NCBI RefSeq assembly: GCF_018812025.1
Contig: NC_063051.1
Span: 3,005,501-3,069,500, forward strand
From: Megalobrama amblycephala
Taxonomy: Eukaryota > Chordata > Actinopteri > Cypriniformes > Xenocyprididae
Direction of reading: 5' to 3'
Length of the DNA stretch: 64,000 nucleotides
Shown: piece after piece, positions 35,801 to 61,227 of the stretch
Layout: each line of letters starts with the position of its first letter
Position numbering within the stretch: the stretch's first letter is position 1
The notes under the pieces: model-generated
Told to the model about the DNA's origin: nothing
The model's database searches: none
Seen by the model: the letters and a program-made list of their open reading frames with translations, nothing else
Translations under genes and position numbers: made by a program

Positions 35801-38800
35801 CAATACTGAGGTGCGTACCGAACTGGCATGTTTGTGTACCGTTACACCTCTAATTAATATCTATTGTAACCCTGTTAAGTTGTAATGCTTATCTGCAACA
35901 ATTCATTAGAAACAACCCAATAAATTCATTAAATACTTTGGGGATTTAAGACAAGTTGGTTATTCTTAAGAATGTTTCGTGAATCCGGCCCCAGAGCTTT
36001 TGTTTTGAGTGGTCCATTTTACACTTGTGTTTTCTTTGCAGGTCCTGTAGAGACGATGGATCAGGCTGACTCGGACCCAAGATTGCTGGGTGGCTGTGAG
36101 CCCGACCACAGCCTCTCTCTATCCGCTGCCCCGTCTTCCGATCTTTCTAACCCCGCTGTTTCCCTACCGCTAGCAGAGGCTTTTCCCTTCATGACCCAAG
36201 AACAGCTCCTCCAGCTTCTCTCCTCCAATGCCGGTCTGCCCTCCCTGCTGCCACCCTTCCTTGGCTCCCTGCCTTTAGGGGTCTGGACGGGCGGCACCCA
36301 AGCCCAGCAACCACAGCCAACCGGCACCATCCTGAACCAGGGCTCTCCTCTCAACATCCTAAACCAGGGCGAGCTTCCTCTCAACCTGGTGAGCCTGTTA
36401 AATCCACCAGGCTCGGCTTCAGCCCTGCCCCCTGTTGCAGGGGTGGAAGGCGGTGAAAAGCCCCCTGGGCTTCAAGCCCTACTCATGGCTTCTTTGCTGC
36501 TCGGGCAGAATCCAGCTGCCATGTTGCCCTTGCCAGCACTCAACCTGGAGCTTCCTACGCCACAGCAGCAGGTCTTTGCTGACGGAGTATCTCTGGAGAA
36601 AACCCCTGCTCTGCTGGACTCTGTCCTGATGGGGCCGGGGCTCCTGGAGGCTCTTCAATCTCTAGCGCCCAGCGCAGACGGCCAGTCGCTTCTTCTTTCC
36701 GCGCCGCTAACTCCACCCCCTCCCGCCTTCCTGTCCCTCAACCCCGCTCTGCTGGCCGCAGCTCTCGCCCAGACCGAACCCCTTCCCAACCACACGCCAT
36801 CCCCCCCGCCTCATTCTCAGGTATACACACAGACCAACACCAGTTGCATGCTTCGCTACACGTGCACATACAATCTGCATGCCTCAGAATGCTGTATCCA
36901 TCTACTATGACAGGGTTTCCCAACTGGATGTTATCCCACTAGTGGTTGATAGTGGAACTGCATGAGATTTGTGAGATTTAAATACAAAAATTAAAACTTT
37001 AAATATAAAACCTCTGGGTAATTTTTAACCTCTAAATCAATTTTAGTTATTCCCGCAGGTTGCGCAATCACACCAAAAGCAATCGCACCACTGATCTATA
37101 TAAGTGTCGCGCACACAAAGCCGCCTTTCAAACCGCTCGCGAGTTGTTTTTCTTGACTTATTGCATCAAATGCATATAAAATTATGTCAAAATGGCTGAG
37201 TATTCCGGTAAATACAGTCGGTTTTGGAACGTAAAAAGTTGAGAAAAAAATGCATTTTGCGTAACAGTGTATTGGATCCGTGCATAACCTCTTAAAGTGA
37301 CAGCAGCCTAATAAACCTGCTGCAAAAGACAGAAAATCACTCACTGCTCTTTACTGAATAACTTTTGTAACTAATTGTAAGCGGTATTTATTTTATACAA
37401 TGAAAACTATCCAGTGTTATATTACATTTGATTGCTTTCATTTCTGTAGTATTTCTTACCTGAATACTACTGTTAGACCCACCTGAAAAACTTAAAGCCA
37501 AGTTTATTAAATTTTTCTCTAATTTGTCGCTATCGTTTGCAATTTGTTAATTTGTTCTTATTTTATTACTGACTGTTTACTTGCCTTCTTTATGTAAATG
37601 TTAGATCAGTGATTCAAATTAAGCCTCCCTGTGTTGTGTGTAAGACAAAATTACCCAAATTATCAAAAAATTATGATATAATAACAAATTATCTGTATGG
37701 CGGTATATATGGCAGTTTTCCCCGTGGCATTGAAAATGATATTTTTCAAGGTATCGTATTGAAGTTGGAAATTCCAGTATCGTGATAACACTAATACAAT
37801 ATTTAAATTGTAACATGAAAAACTCCTTGTCTTAATCATACTTTTGGTTTGGCATTACGTTGAGAATTTGTTGGGAAAATGTGGTTAATTGTAATGTCAC
37901 ACTGCAAAAAGTCTTAAAAAATAAAACTTTTCACCATTTTCTCACCCTCGTGTCGTTCCAAACCCATAACGCATTTCATTACCCTGAACTTTCATTGGAG
38001 GGACAGAAACCACTCTGGTTTAATTAAAAATATATTATGTTGTGTTTCAAAGTCTTACGGGTTTGGAACGACATGATGGTTGGTGAGTAAATGATGATAG
38101 AATTTTCATTTTTGGGTGATCTATCCCTTTAATTAAAATAGGCTTCATTTTATTTATGTAAAATATAATTTATTTTGAACTATGGGAACATTTTCTCACT
38201 CAGAATGCCAATTCAGAAATGCTAAATTGTGGGGTCAAATATCAGGAAAGTTCAGCTGGCAATCTTTGGGAATCTTTGTACTGTGGGTTATTGTTAATTT
38301 TCCTCATATGCAATATAGTACATGCATCTTGTGCAATACATATATATAATTCTGTGTGGTTTAGGGGACTCTGTCCAGCCCTGCTCTAGTTTCTACCTCG
38401 GTGTCCTGCGGTCCTGTGGTCTCCACCTCGGGGCCGGAAGTGTGTGACCCCCTGGCCGAGCAGGACAAGAACAACGGCCAGACACCTCACTTCCTGCCGC
38501 ATCTACTCACCCCTGGGGTTCTTGGTAAGTGGATCAGTCTTTTTAATCCAAATACCCAAATTAACCCAAATAGTTTTTGGTGAAGTTTTGTTCATGCATC
38601 AACAGAAAACAGCACAGACTAGAAGATTTTAGATTTAAGAAGCCATATCATTATCAATTAAAATCAAGAAATTGATCTGGTCAATCCAGAGCGAGTGTCA
38701 CACAGCTGACATGTTTAACTCTTGTAGCTTATCCTTGTTGTGTCACGAAATAGACGCTGAACACAGTTAAAACATGCCACCCGTTCACTGATTTCAGCCC

Positions 38801-41800
38801 TCCAAAACTGAAAATAGCTTTTGGGTTGCTGAAATTTCAGTGCATCCTTATTTTATTTAAATCCAGTTTCTGTTTTTTGTATTTCACCCCAGTACACAGA
38901 AATGCAAAAGCAAATATGCATTAGTTTACAGTTTTATCACATGTTGAGAGGAAATTTTACTGCTTTTTCAGCTGAATATTTTCAATAACGAAATTAGTGA
39001 CGGACTGAAATATTGTCCAGGCCATTTAATGCACATGTATTTGATCATTTTATTGACAAAAATGCTTCCCCTACTGTCTGTTCCAGGCCATGTCAGTTTG
39101 TAATGCACATTTTCCATATCTAAAATATTTTTGTGCAATATTGTATTATGTAATATTTTATCAATCATTGTGCATCTTGACTTGTAACTGAGTCGATATG
39201 ATGCAAAATAAAGCCTCAGCAGGTTAAAAAACAAGCAGCCATTACTAGTTTCCTTCTAGTTTGATTCTCTGCTGTTCCCTCCATGTCCACAATACAAAAT
39301 GGCCATGTAGTGTTTATTGGCTGTACTTGAACTCGCTCGTCCTGCCCGATGGCATTACATTGACGTTTTATAGGCTGTCTCTCTGCTCTGGGGGATTTTC
39401 AACCTTCACCGACACCTCGGCTGACTCGGCACACTCGTTCACACTGACGGCTGGATGAGAGAAGTCGGGAAAGTGAAACAGACTTGAGTGTTTTTTCTTA
39501 AATAAAGTTTGGCCACAGCAGTGACATTCCTCCGACATCATCTCGGTGCAGAACTGCTGACGCAGAGCGCTCTGCCAGATCTGATGTTGACGTGTAAAAC
39601 TCATTTTTGTTGCTGAGAAACTCCAGGAAAAGTTAGTCTCTCACTGATGATGCTTGAGGTTTTCTTCATGTTGTTTTTATTCTCATTTAATGTATCAAGC
39701 ATTGCCCTCTAACAATGGAAGAGGAAAAGCATATTTGAATCAAAACATCTTTTTTGTGTCTATAAATAGAGCCCTTTAATTTTGGTCAGAATTCAGTCAC
39801 AAAAATGGAATTTAGGGTGTGACGTGGATTTTGGCAAATTTTGGATGAATAAATCAGAAGTAGGGCTGTACGCTTCATCACATGACAATATGAACTCGTG
39901 TCTGTGAATATTAAAGTGCAAAAGCACTATTAAATATAAAATCTGCATGTTTTGCATGTGAGTTGTTTATTATTATTGTTCAAATTTAATCAAACAATTA
40001 AAAAATAGTGGGGGGAAATGTATTAAAAAATAGTGGAATTTAGGAAAAATAAACTGAAATTTAAGAAAAAATAAAACCTTTTTTGTACTTTTAATAAATT
40101 GTTCAATTGTATATCATGATTTCAATTAATTGGACATGCTTTTTGATTGCTAAAATTTAATTTAACCGTTAAATCAGAGTCCAGAATGGGTCCTGTTTAA
40201 TTTGTTTGTTTGTTTTTCTGAGCAAAAATTAAATATCATACATTTTTACCATGATTTACAGAAGACACCCACTAAAATGTCATTCAGTGTAACAATCTTG
40301 TGAGGGATATTTACAAAAAATATATATATTTATGCCTTATTAAACACTTATTACTTTTACCCCAAATTCTAATTTTTTAACATTTTTAAACTTTTCCACT
40401 GTCCTAGGTTTTGTCAACAAGAATTTTTTACTAATTTAAAATGCAATAAAATTTTGTATTCTCACTTATTCTTTTATATATTTTAATACGTACAGGTCAG
40501 AATAAGTATGCTTAAATTTTTACATAATTATAAGTGTTACACTGAATGACAATGAAACATTATTTTACCCACATTTTGACATTTTATTCTCCCAAAACTT
40601 ATTTGAAACCTTAAAAGTAGATGTTTTACTTGCATTTAATGTGCTTTCTGTGTATATAAAATCACTTCTGTACATTTCTATTGATGCAGACATCTGAATG
40701 TCTTTGACCCGTCAGTCTATTGTGACATGATGTTTGGTGATTTTCTCCTTGTCGTCTTGAACTGCTCTAATATCTTCCAGAATGCATCAGTGTTGTGTTT
40801 CTCTTTGCTCTCAGGTGACCTCACAGCTCTGGGTAACATCAACAGTCTTCATAGTTTACTAGGAGCCGGACATCTGCTGCTGCCGCAGGGCCCGTCTCTG
40901 GGCGTCCCGCTGCCACAGAACCAAACGGCTCTCAACCCGCTCACCTGTCTGCAGGTAAACCTATAATCATCGCTGCTTAAAAACATGCCAGAAAAATCAC
41001 ACACACAGTGGTTGGATTTGTGATTTGCGCACACACACACACATATAAGCAACACTGCATAATTTATCAAATTGACTCTATAATATGCAGAAGCAGAAAA
41101 CAAGAATAAAGTGAGTATTTGCTTAATAAGCCAAACCTGAGAAAATGGCACCATTTGGTAAAAAAATAGTAAAAAGGGATTAAAAATGGGTTTCAATGGG
41201 GACATTTTTGTCCTTTAAGATCCTGAGTGGAACAATTTTTTGTGTTCTTAGTATAAAATAGAAGCCTTTAAATCAAAAGAATGCTGGTGTTTATTGACAT
41301 ATTTTCTCTTTCTCAGCTGACGATGACGCCCGCGCTCATGGGAGAGAAGCCAGTGAGTCTGCATCAGACCCCTCCGTCACAAGAAGAGCTTCCGCCGGCT
41401 CAGATATCCCAGGATTCCTTGCTCAACCCGGTCCAGACCCCTGCGCAGCAGAGAGAGGGCTCCGGCACGGGGCTGTTTGACCCGTACGGTTCCTTCATGG
41501 ACACCATCTACACGTCCTTCCTGCAGGTGAGCGAGCGCGGTGCCGAGGGCGGCTCTGACTCCACGCCGCTGTCGTACCCCGAGCTGCCGCCCCTCCTTCA
41601 GCAAGCCAGCGCCCCGCCGTCCCTCAGCCCGCGCCGGGCGTGTTCGGTCCACAACCCGGACCTGTCCCGCCTCGGCATGGAGATGGCCCAGTCTCCGGCC
41701 CGCGGCACACCCAAACTCAGCGAGGACCCCTCGACGCCGCCGCCCTGCAGGCCGGCCGGAGCAGACGCTCTGTCAGACGCCCCGCTGCATCCCGCCTTCA

Positions 41801-44519
41801 TGGAGGAAGCGAAGACCGATGGGTCAGCCAAAGTGTGCCTCTATAGCAACGGGATCGGTTCGGGAACGGATGGAAGAGGAGACAATGACGAGGAGGATGA
41901 GGCAGATGAGGAGGAGGATGGACGAAGGCCGCAGGGATATTTGAGTCCGGGTGAGAGGGCGGTCGATGACATCAGCAGCAGAGACACAGAGCAAGTGAGG
42001 GTGAGTGTGATCAATCTTATTTTAATATTTATATAATATTATGGTATTTATTAATATTTTTTGTTAGCATTTTAAATTTCAGTTTTTATTTTAATTTTAG
42101 TTTGTTTCAGTATATTTTGTGCTTTTGCCCTTTTTTGATGCCTTTTTAAAAAATTTTTTAGCTTTAATTTTGTTTTAGTTTTAGTCATTTTGGTGCTTTA
42201 AATTAAACTTGCCAAGGCAACATTTCTAATTTGTTTAATGTATTTTCTTTATTTCTACAACTAAAAGGTTTTTCAGTAAAAAAAAGAAAACGATTCAATA
42301 TTAAATTATTATGAAATGTTTCAGAGTGCTTCAATACCTTTATTCATAGCAGTGTGTACTGCGCACTAAGTAGTGCATTAGTATTTATTTCCCGGTATAA
42401 CTATAGTTTAATTTCTCTTCTGTCCACACAGACTGAAGACATGCACACAGGAGCCAGAAGGGGGCGCAAGAGGAAACAGTCGTAAGTGCAGCTGTCCAGA
42501 GCTCAGCACGTTCCTTCACTTGTGTGAAGTGCTTTGTGTTTTTACTCTCTTCTTCTTCTTCTTCTTCTTCTTCCTGTCAGACTGCAGAGGGGTCCAGACC
42601 TGCCAGGCGGCATAGACAGCATCATAGAGCAGCCCACTGCGACGGTGAGACACACACACACACACACACTGCAAACATTTCACACTATTTGACTGCACAT
42701 GTGCATTAATCAGGGTCCCCGAGGGTCATTTAGACTTAAAGAATTAAATTCTGTTGTATCAAATTTAAGGCCATAAAAATGTCTTAAATGATAAAAGAAC
42801 ATCTTTTTCAATAGATCTTCAATTTAAGAGGTTTTTACATTTTAAGAGGTTTTTAAATTTCATGTGTTCTTAAATTTAAGAGGTTTTTTAAATTTCAAGA
42901 GTTCTTAATTTTAGGTTTTTAAATTTCAAAAGTTCTTAAATTTAAGAGGTTTTTTAAATTTCAAGAGTTCTTAAATTTAAGAGTTTTTTTTAAATTTCAA
43001 GAGTTCTTAATTTTAGGTTTTTAAATTTCAAGAGTTCTTAATTTTAGGTTTTTAAATTTCAAGAGTTCTTAAATTTAAGAGGTTTTTAAATTTCAAGAGT
43101 TCTTAAATTTAAGAGTTTTTTTTTAAATTTCAAGAGTTCTTAATTTTAGGTTTTTAAATTTCAAGAGTTCTTAAATTTAAGAGGTTTAAATTTCAAGAGT
43201 TCTTAATTTTAGGTTTTTAAATTTCAAAAGTTCTTAAATTTAAGAGGTTTTACATTTCAAGAGTTCTTAAATTTAAGAGGTTTTTAAATTTCATGTGTTC
43301 TTAAATTTGAGGTTTTACATTTCAAGAGTTCTTAAATTTAAGAGGTTTTTAAATTACAAAAGTTCTTAAATTTAAGAGGTTTTACATTTCAAGAGTTCTT
43401 AAATTTAAGAGGTTTTTAAATTTACAAGAGTTCTTAAATTTAACAGGTTTTTAAATTTCAAGAGTTCTTAATTTTAGGTTTTTAAATTTCATGTGTTCTT
43501 AAATTTAAGAGGTTTTTAAATTTCAAAAGTTCTTAAATTTAAGAGGTTTTACATTTCAAGAGTTCTTAAATTTAACAGGTTTTTAAATTTCAAGAGTTCT
43601 TAATTTTAGAGGTTTTTAAATTACAAAAGTTCTTAAATTTAAGAGGTTTTACATTTCAAGAGTTCTTAAATTTAAGAGGTTTTACATTTCAAGAGTTCTT
43701 AAATTTAACAGGTTTTTAAATTTCAAGAGTTCTTAATTTTAGAGGTTTTTAAATTACAAAAGTTCTTAAATTTAAGAGGTTTTACATTTCAAGAGTTCTT
43801 AAATTTAAGAGGTTTTACATTTCAAGAGTTCTTAAATTTAACAGGTTTTTAAATTTCAAGAGTTCTTAATTTTAGGTTTTTAAATTTCATGTGTTCTTAA
43901 ATTTAAGAGGTTTTTAAATTTCAAGTGTTCTTGAATTTTAGAGGTTTTTAAATTTCAAGTGTTCTTGAATTTTAGAGGAAGTTCTTAAATTTAGAGGTTT
44001 TTAAATTTCAAATTTCATGTGTTCTTAAATTTAAGAGGTTTTTAAATTTCAAGTGTTCTTAAATTTTAGAGGTTTTTAAATTTCAAGTGTTCTTAAATTT
44101 AAGAGGTTTTTAAATTTCATGTGTTCTTAAATTTAAGAGGTTTTAAATTTCAAGAGTTCTTAATTTTAGGTATTTGAATTCTAAGAATTCTTAAATTTGA
44201 GAGGTTTTTACATTTCAAGCATCTCAAACTAACAGCAGCCAACTTTTACAGTTCCTACCAAATCAAAACAGTGAGCTTATGCTGCATTCACGCCATAACT
44301 ACATTCTGAAATTTACAACATTTATATTTTTAAGAATTCTTAAATCTAAGAGTTATTTTAAATTTCTAGAGGTCTTAAATTTGGGGAAGGAAAAACGGGG
44401 ATCACACATGGCTATGATGATTAAACGTATTAAACCGGGTTTGATGTGTTGTGACGCAGATACCGCTGTCGAGGCCGGCCCGCTCCACCAGAGGGAAGAG
44501 ACGCCGCGTGGTCCGATAG
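29852..44519 (+). CDS. mbd6: Methyl-CpG-binding domain protein 6
   Basis: A chromatin protein of the MBD5/MBD6 pair. In mammals these proteins bind the BAP1 (PR-DUB) deubiquitinase complex, and their MBD does not bind methyl-CpG well. Coding exons: 29852-29967, 30653-30755, 30972-31140, 33612-35549, 36042-36820, 38365-38524, 40815-40954, 41317-42000, 42432-42481, 42581-42644, 44460-44519 (TAG). Phases all join, giving 1420 residues; human MBD6 is about 1000. The start gives [15 protein letters not shown], like the MNGGNE starts of the family. The MBD spans about 24-85 ([34 protein letters not shown]). [13 protein letters not shown] follows, then very long P/S-rich disordered sequence including [13 protein letters not shown], shared with human MBD6. 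An acidic run and a basic tail ([30 protein letters not shown]) close the protein. No PWWP domain is seen, which together with synteny argues for MBD6 over MBD5. Confidence 0.93.
31953..33375. mobile_element. Foldback transposon with central 51-bp minisatellite
   Basis: The ends are AGGGTTAGTTCAC and its inverse GTGAACTAACCCT, typical of an abundant cyprinid non-autonomous element. Arms of about 330 bp (31953-32280 and 33045-33375) are inverted copies. Between them a 51-bp unit containing CAGCGAGAACCAATGAGGTT repeats about 13 times, with one or two inverted units at the left edge (about 32284-32345). It lies in an mbd6 intron. Confidence 0.8.
32368..33045 (+). repeat. 51-bp minisatellite
   Basis: Each unit reads through as a 17-residue peptide like [17 protein letters not shown] because 51 is divisible by three. 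Two long open frames arise this way. There are no splice sites or homologs to support translation; treat it as a repeat. Confidence 0.85.
37930..38135. mobile_element. Short foldback element of the GGGTGAACTAACCCTTT family
   Basis: The left part contains CTCACCCTCGTGTCGTTCCAAACCC; the right part contains its inverse and ends ATTTTTGGGTGATCTATCCCTTT. A compact diverged copy in an mbd6 intron. Confidence 0.6.
40270..40715 (+). repeat. Interspersed repeat, copy 1 (mbd6 intron)
   Basis: It is the reverse complement of about 59740-60160, sharing for example CCCAAAACTTATTTGAAACC and TACAGGTCAGAATAAGTATG. Family not recognised; no coding capacity seen. Confidence 0.7.
42770..44260. repeat. AT-rich minisatellite of about 34 bp, about 40 copies
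   Basis: The alternating blocks TTCTTAAATTTAAGAGG and TTTTTAAATTTCAAGAG repeat with small indels through most of the last mbd6 intron (42645-44459). Variants (TTTTAGGTTTTT, AACAGG, ACATTTC) recur in a higher-order pattern, which suggests recent blockwise amplification. Confidence 0.9.
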
Positions 44520-45612
44520 GTCCGACTAAACTTTACCACCAACACCAGCACTGTTGCCATGGCAACACCATCACAGCGTTCGACTGAGCCGCACTGTGAA
44601 GAGTCTCCCGTGATCTCGCTCCTCCGTCACGTGTGTTTGTGTTTGTTCGACTTCTGTTACCGTTCAAACCAGAGCAACTTCACCGCTGTTACATCTAACA
44701 TGAGAGGGTTTTACTAATGAGAGCTATTGTTAAATTGTCGCATGAATGCATCAGTTTAGGAATAGTTATTGTTCGTTTACCAGTTCTTTTAATGATTTTC
44801 TTTTATTTGCTTCTTTTTGATGACTGTGATTGACAGCTCTGTCTGAACATTCACTCCCATCAGTCTTCAGATGCACACATGCGTGTCCATGTTGTTGTTG
44901 TTGTCGTCATCATCAACAAATTAGTGTCATTTGATAGCTTGTGTTCCAGAGCCAAAATCCCTTCGTCTCTGGGAATCTTTCCAGTCGACTGATCATTGCA
45001 TCACAAATCTCATCTTACCATTTAACCCATCATGCACCTCATGAACCGCTTTACAGCACCAGACGCATTCAGCAGGAGTTTTGTCACACTGCAAAAAAAT
45101 TGTTTTCTTATTTGGGAATTTTATCTTGTTTTCCGATACAAATATCTAAACATACTTAAATCAAGATACATATACTGAAGAAGCAAAATATACTATAGAA
45201 ACAAAATATTTAAGGTAGAAAAAATAATCAAAGTGAAGTGTTTACTATATGCAAATAAACATGACATGAAATAATCATGCTTAAAGCAAGAAAAAAATAT
45301 TTGCCAATAAATGTAAACATAATTCAAAAGGAAATCCCCATTGGCAGATTTTTCTTTTCTTCTGCAAAAACTTGCTTGATTTTGATATTTTTTTTTAATA
45401 TCTTCAGTCATTTTGCTTCTCCAGTAAATGCATCTTGATTTACAAATGTTTATATATTTGTGCTGGAAAACGAGACCGAAACACTGAGGAAGAACATGTT
45501 TTTTTGTAGTGTTTTATGCCGTCCTGCAGAGACACTGAAACTGAGACATGTGGTTTGAGACGCCCAACGACACCCAGTTTCTCTCATAACTCTGTTCTGT
45601 CTTTGCAGGGCA

Positions 45613-45652
<40 letters not shown>

Positions 45653-48035
45653 TATGTGTATACGTGTGTGTGTGTGTGTGTGTGTGTGTTACAGGAGGGA
45701 GTGAGTCTAGTGTATTTGTAGGTTTGTAGGGGCTTTAGTCGTGGATGGTGTCGCACAGGACTGTGTTACCCAGAGCTCATCAACACAGGCACAAGATTAT
45801 TACTGAATATTTAAAATAATGATTTAATAATGTGGCTGATTATGCAATTTTACTATTGAATTTATGTATATATGTACAGTTTTAGTATTTTATTTTGTAC
45901 ACCTTTTTTTAGGAAAAAAATGATCAATTTGTAAAATATTTCTCCTGCAGAGAAACCTTTCCTTTCTCATATTCATGTTTGATTTGTAAAGAAAATACTT
46001 TGAGAATTGTGAACAAGTAGCATTTCCTTTTTTATTGGGAGTTGATTTTTTTTTTTTTTTTTTATTTAACAAATTAAAAGGTTTTAAATCAAGATCAAGA
46101 GATTTATTGTCGCGTGCACAGTAAAAAAACACCACGGTTTAGAATGAAGTCTCCCTTATACAAAAATATACAGTATAATAATATATACAGACCAAATATG
46201 CAAATATATACAAAATATGCAAATGAAGAACGTGATCGTCGACTTTCAATTAAAATTAGTCATTTTTGGAAACACTTTAGAATCGTCACAACTAACAATG
46301 AGCAGTATTTTTTATAGCATATATTAATCTTTGTAAAAGGTAATAATATAATCCATGTTGGTTCATCAGTGCATAAATAAAATGTTTGACTTAAAGTTAA
46401 TTTCACAAAATATTTAAGTATTAAGATTTATTAAATATTGAAATTAACTTTAATAATTGAAATTAACTTTTACTAATTAATTTACTAATGGGAAAATTTA
46501 GAAATAATTTTGATAACCAAGTTGGGTGGTTCTAGTCAGAAATTCCTAGTTGGAAGTTTCCTAGTCGGAGTTTCCTAGTTGGAAATTGGGCATGAACGCC
46601 CTCTCAAGTTATATTCATTACTGAGAAACTCTAGACAATTTTGTTACCTCAGTTTCCGAGTTAAGTGGGCCATAAACTTTAAATATGGCAGCACAAATCA
46701 CAATAAACAGGCTTGTAATCCTTCACGTGCTATCGGAAATATCGTACATTTCTAGTCAGAAATTCCTAGTTGGGAGTTTCCTAGTCGGAAATTCCTAGTC
46801 AGAAATTGGACATGAACCTCTCAAGTCGTATATATTACTGGGGAACTCAAAGATAATTTTGATACCCCAGTTCTCAAATTGGGCAGGCCATAAACCTTAA
46901 ACTGGTGGAAGGGAGAACGATTGCCGTTTATTAGTTTTTCACCTTGTCGTTACATGAATAATCTTTTGAAGCATATTGCATGTTTTATATGCAGCAAAAA
47001 TAGGATTGAAGTAAAATAAGTAGTAGTAAAGCATGTGAAGGCAGTATAAGCTCAGAATTGTAGTAAAATATGTGGCGTATGGCGATTTTATTATGTTGCC
47101 TTCACATGTTAGTGGAAATGTTTTTATCATCACTTTTAAAGTCGTGATTACGAACTTGTAGCGTTCAAGTACAAAGATCAGCAATCATGGAGGACACCAG
47201 GTTTATTCTTGCCTATTTTTTGGGAAAATCTTATTAGAGCCAAAATGATATTTAGCGTCCCGTTTATTGACAACCATATAAACATTCACAGCGCCATCAT
47301 CTGGAATTTCGGTCAAATACAGGCTGTTTTCGCGATCAAAATGATCTCGGAGATGCTCTCGGAGAGGGCTTCCATGTCCAATTTACAACTAGGAAATCTG
47401 TATTTACAATAAATCAGGCAAATCGATTTCTAACCCTGGAATGTTTTTAACATTTTATACACACTTACACACGTGAACATTCAAAAAACAACAACAGAAT
47501 GAAATCGATTTCTGGAAGCATTTTATTATCCAGAGATGCATTTGAAATTCTATATTGGAAAATGATCATAATTTGTGGAGTGTGATCCACACATTAATAA
47601 TACAATAACGGTTACAAGCGATCTCTCGTGAGAACAAGTTAAAGTACATATAAGCCTGTATTTACACACAGCGTCTGCTCAACTTCAGCTCTACGACCTT
47701 CCAGAACGAGTCCATGTCGATCGTGATGGAAAGTGCTTCAAACCGTTCGCGGCTGCAGAACTCATCAGATCATTCGCAAACAGGCAGTTTGAGACTTTGG
47801 GTTTGCGTTTGTGTGCGTGAGTTACAGTATCGGACTGATAAAGCGTCTCGGGAAGGAAGGGTGAAGCTTTAGGATGTTTGTAGTGTGAAATATTTGGTCT
47901 CGACCTTCATCTACACTTTCATCTGCTTTGCGGAAAAACAAAAGGGCGACATGAGAAAAAGAGCTCAATTCTAATGGGAGGAACGTCAAACTGCCTCTTC
48001 CTTCATTCTCTCTCCTCGAGTACGACGGATGAGCT
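44520..48035. other. Convergent mbd6/dctn2 3' region
   Basis: Holds the 3' UTRs of mbd6 (from 44520) and dctn2 (below 48036). Candidate poly(A) signals are AATAAA at 45254-45259 or 45306-45311 for mbd6, and a minus-strand AATAAA (TTTATT at 47522-47527) for dctn2. Also present: (TA)n at 45614-45648, (GT)n at 45664-45689, and a repeated block with TCAGAAATTCCTAGTTGG near 46530 and 46756. No further exon seen. Confidence 0.5.
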
Positions 48036-61016
<12,981 letters not shown>

Positions 61017-61200
61017 TGCAGCGCGCTTTGGAAAGGCAGTTTAATGTGAGTTTATATGCGGCGTGTTTCTTTACTGCAGTTTTAAAGGAAATATAAACGA
61101 CTGAATGAAGCGGATGACGCGCGAGCGCTCACAGACACAGGCCGAACGACAGCTGTGACGTCACACACAAACAAAACCTCGCGCGATCTCGCGAGGACTA
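61017..61200 (-). promoter_or_regulatory. dctn2: dctn2 promoter region
   Basis: Short CpG-rich sequence upstream of the dctn2 ATG, with a consensus CRE palindrome TGACGTCA at 61156-61163 and a TCTCGCGAGG motif (61187-61196). The latter is one base off the TCTCGCGAGA element found in TATA-less vertebrate housekeeping promoters. No TATA box seen. Confidence 0.6.
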
Positions 61201-61227
61201 GAGGACAAGGCTTTTTATGATGTTATA

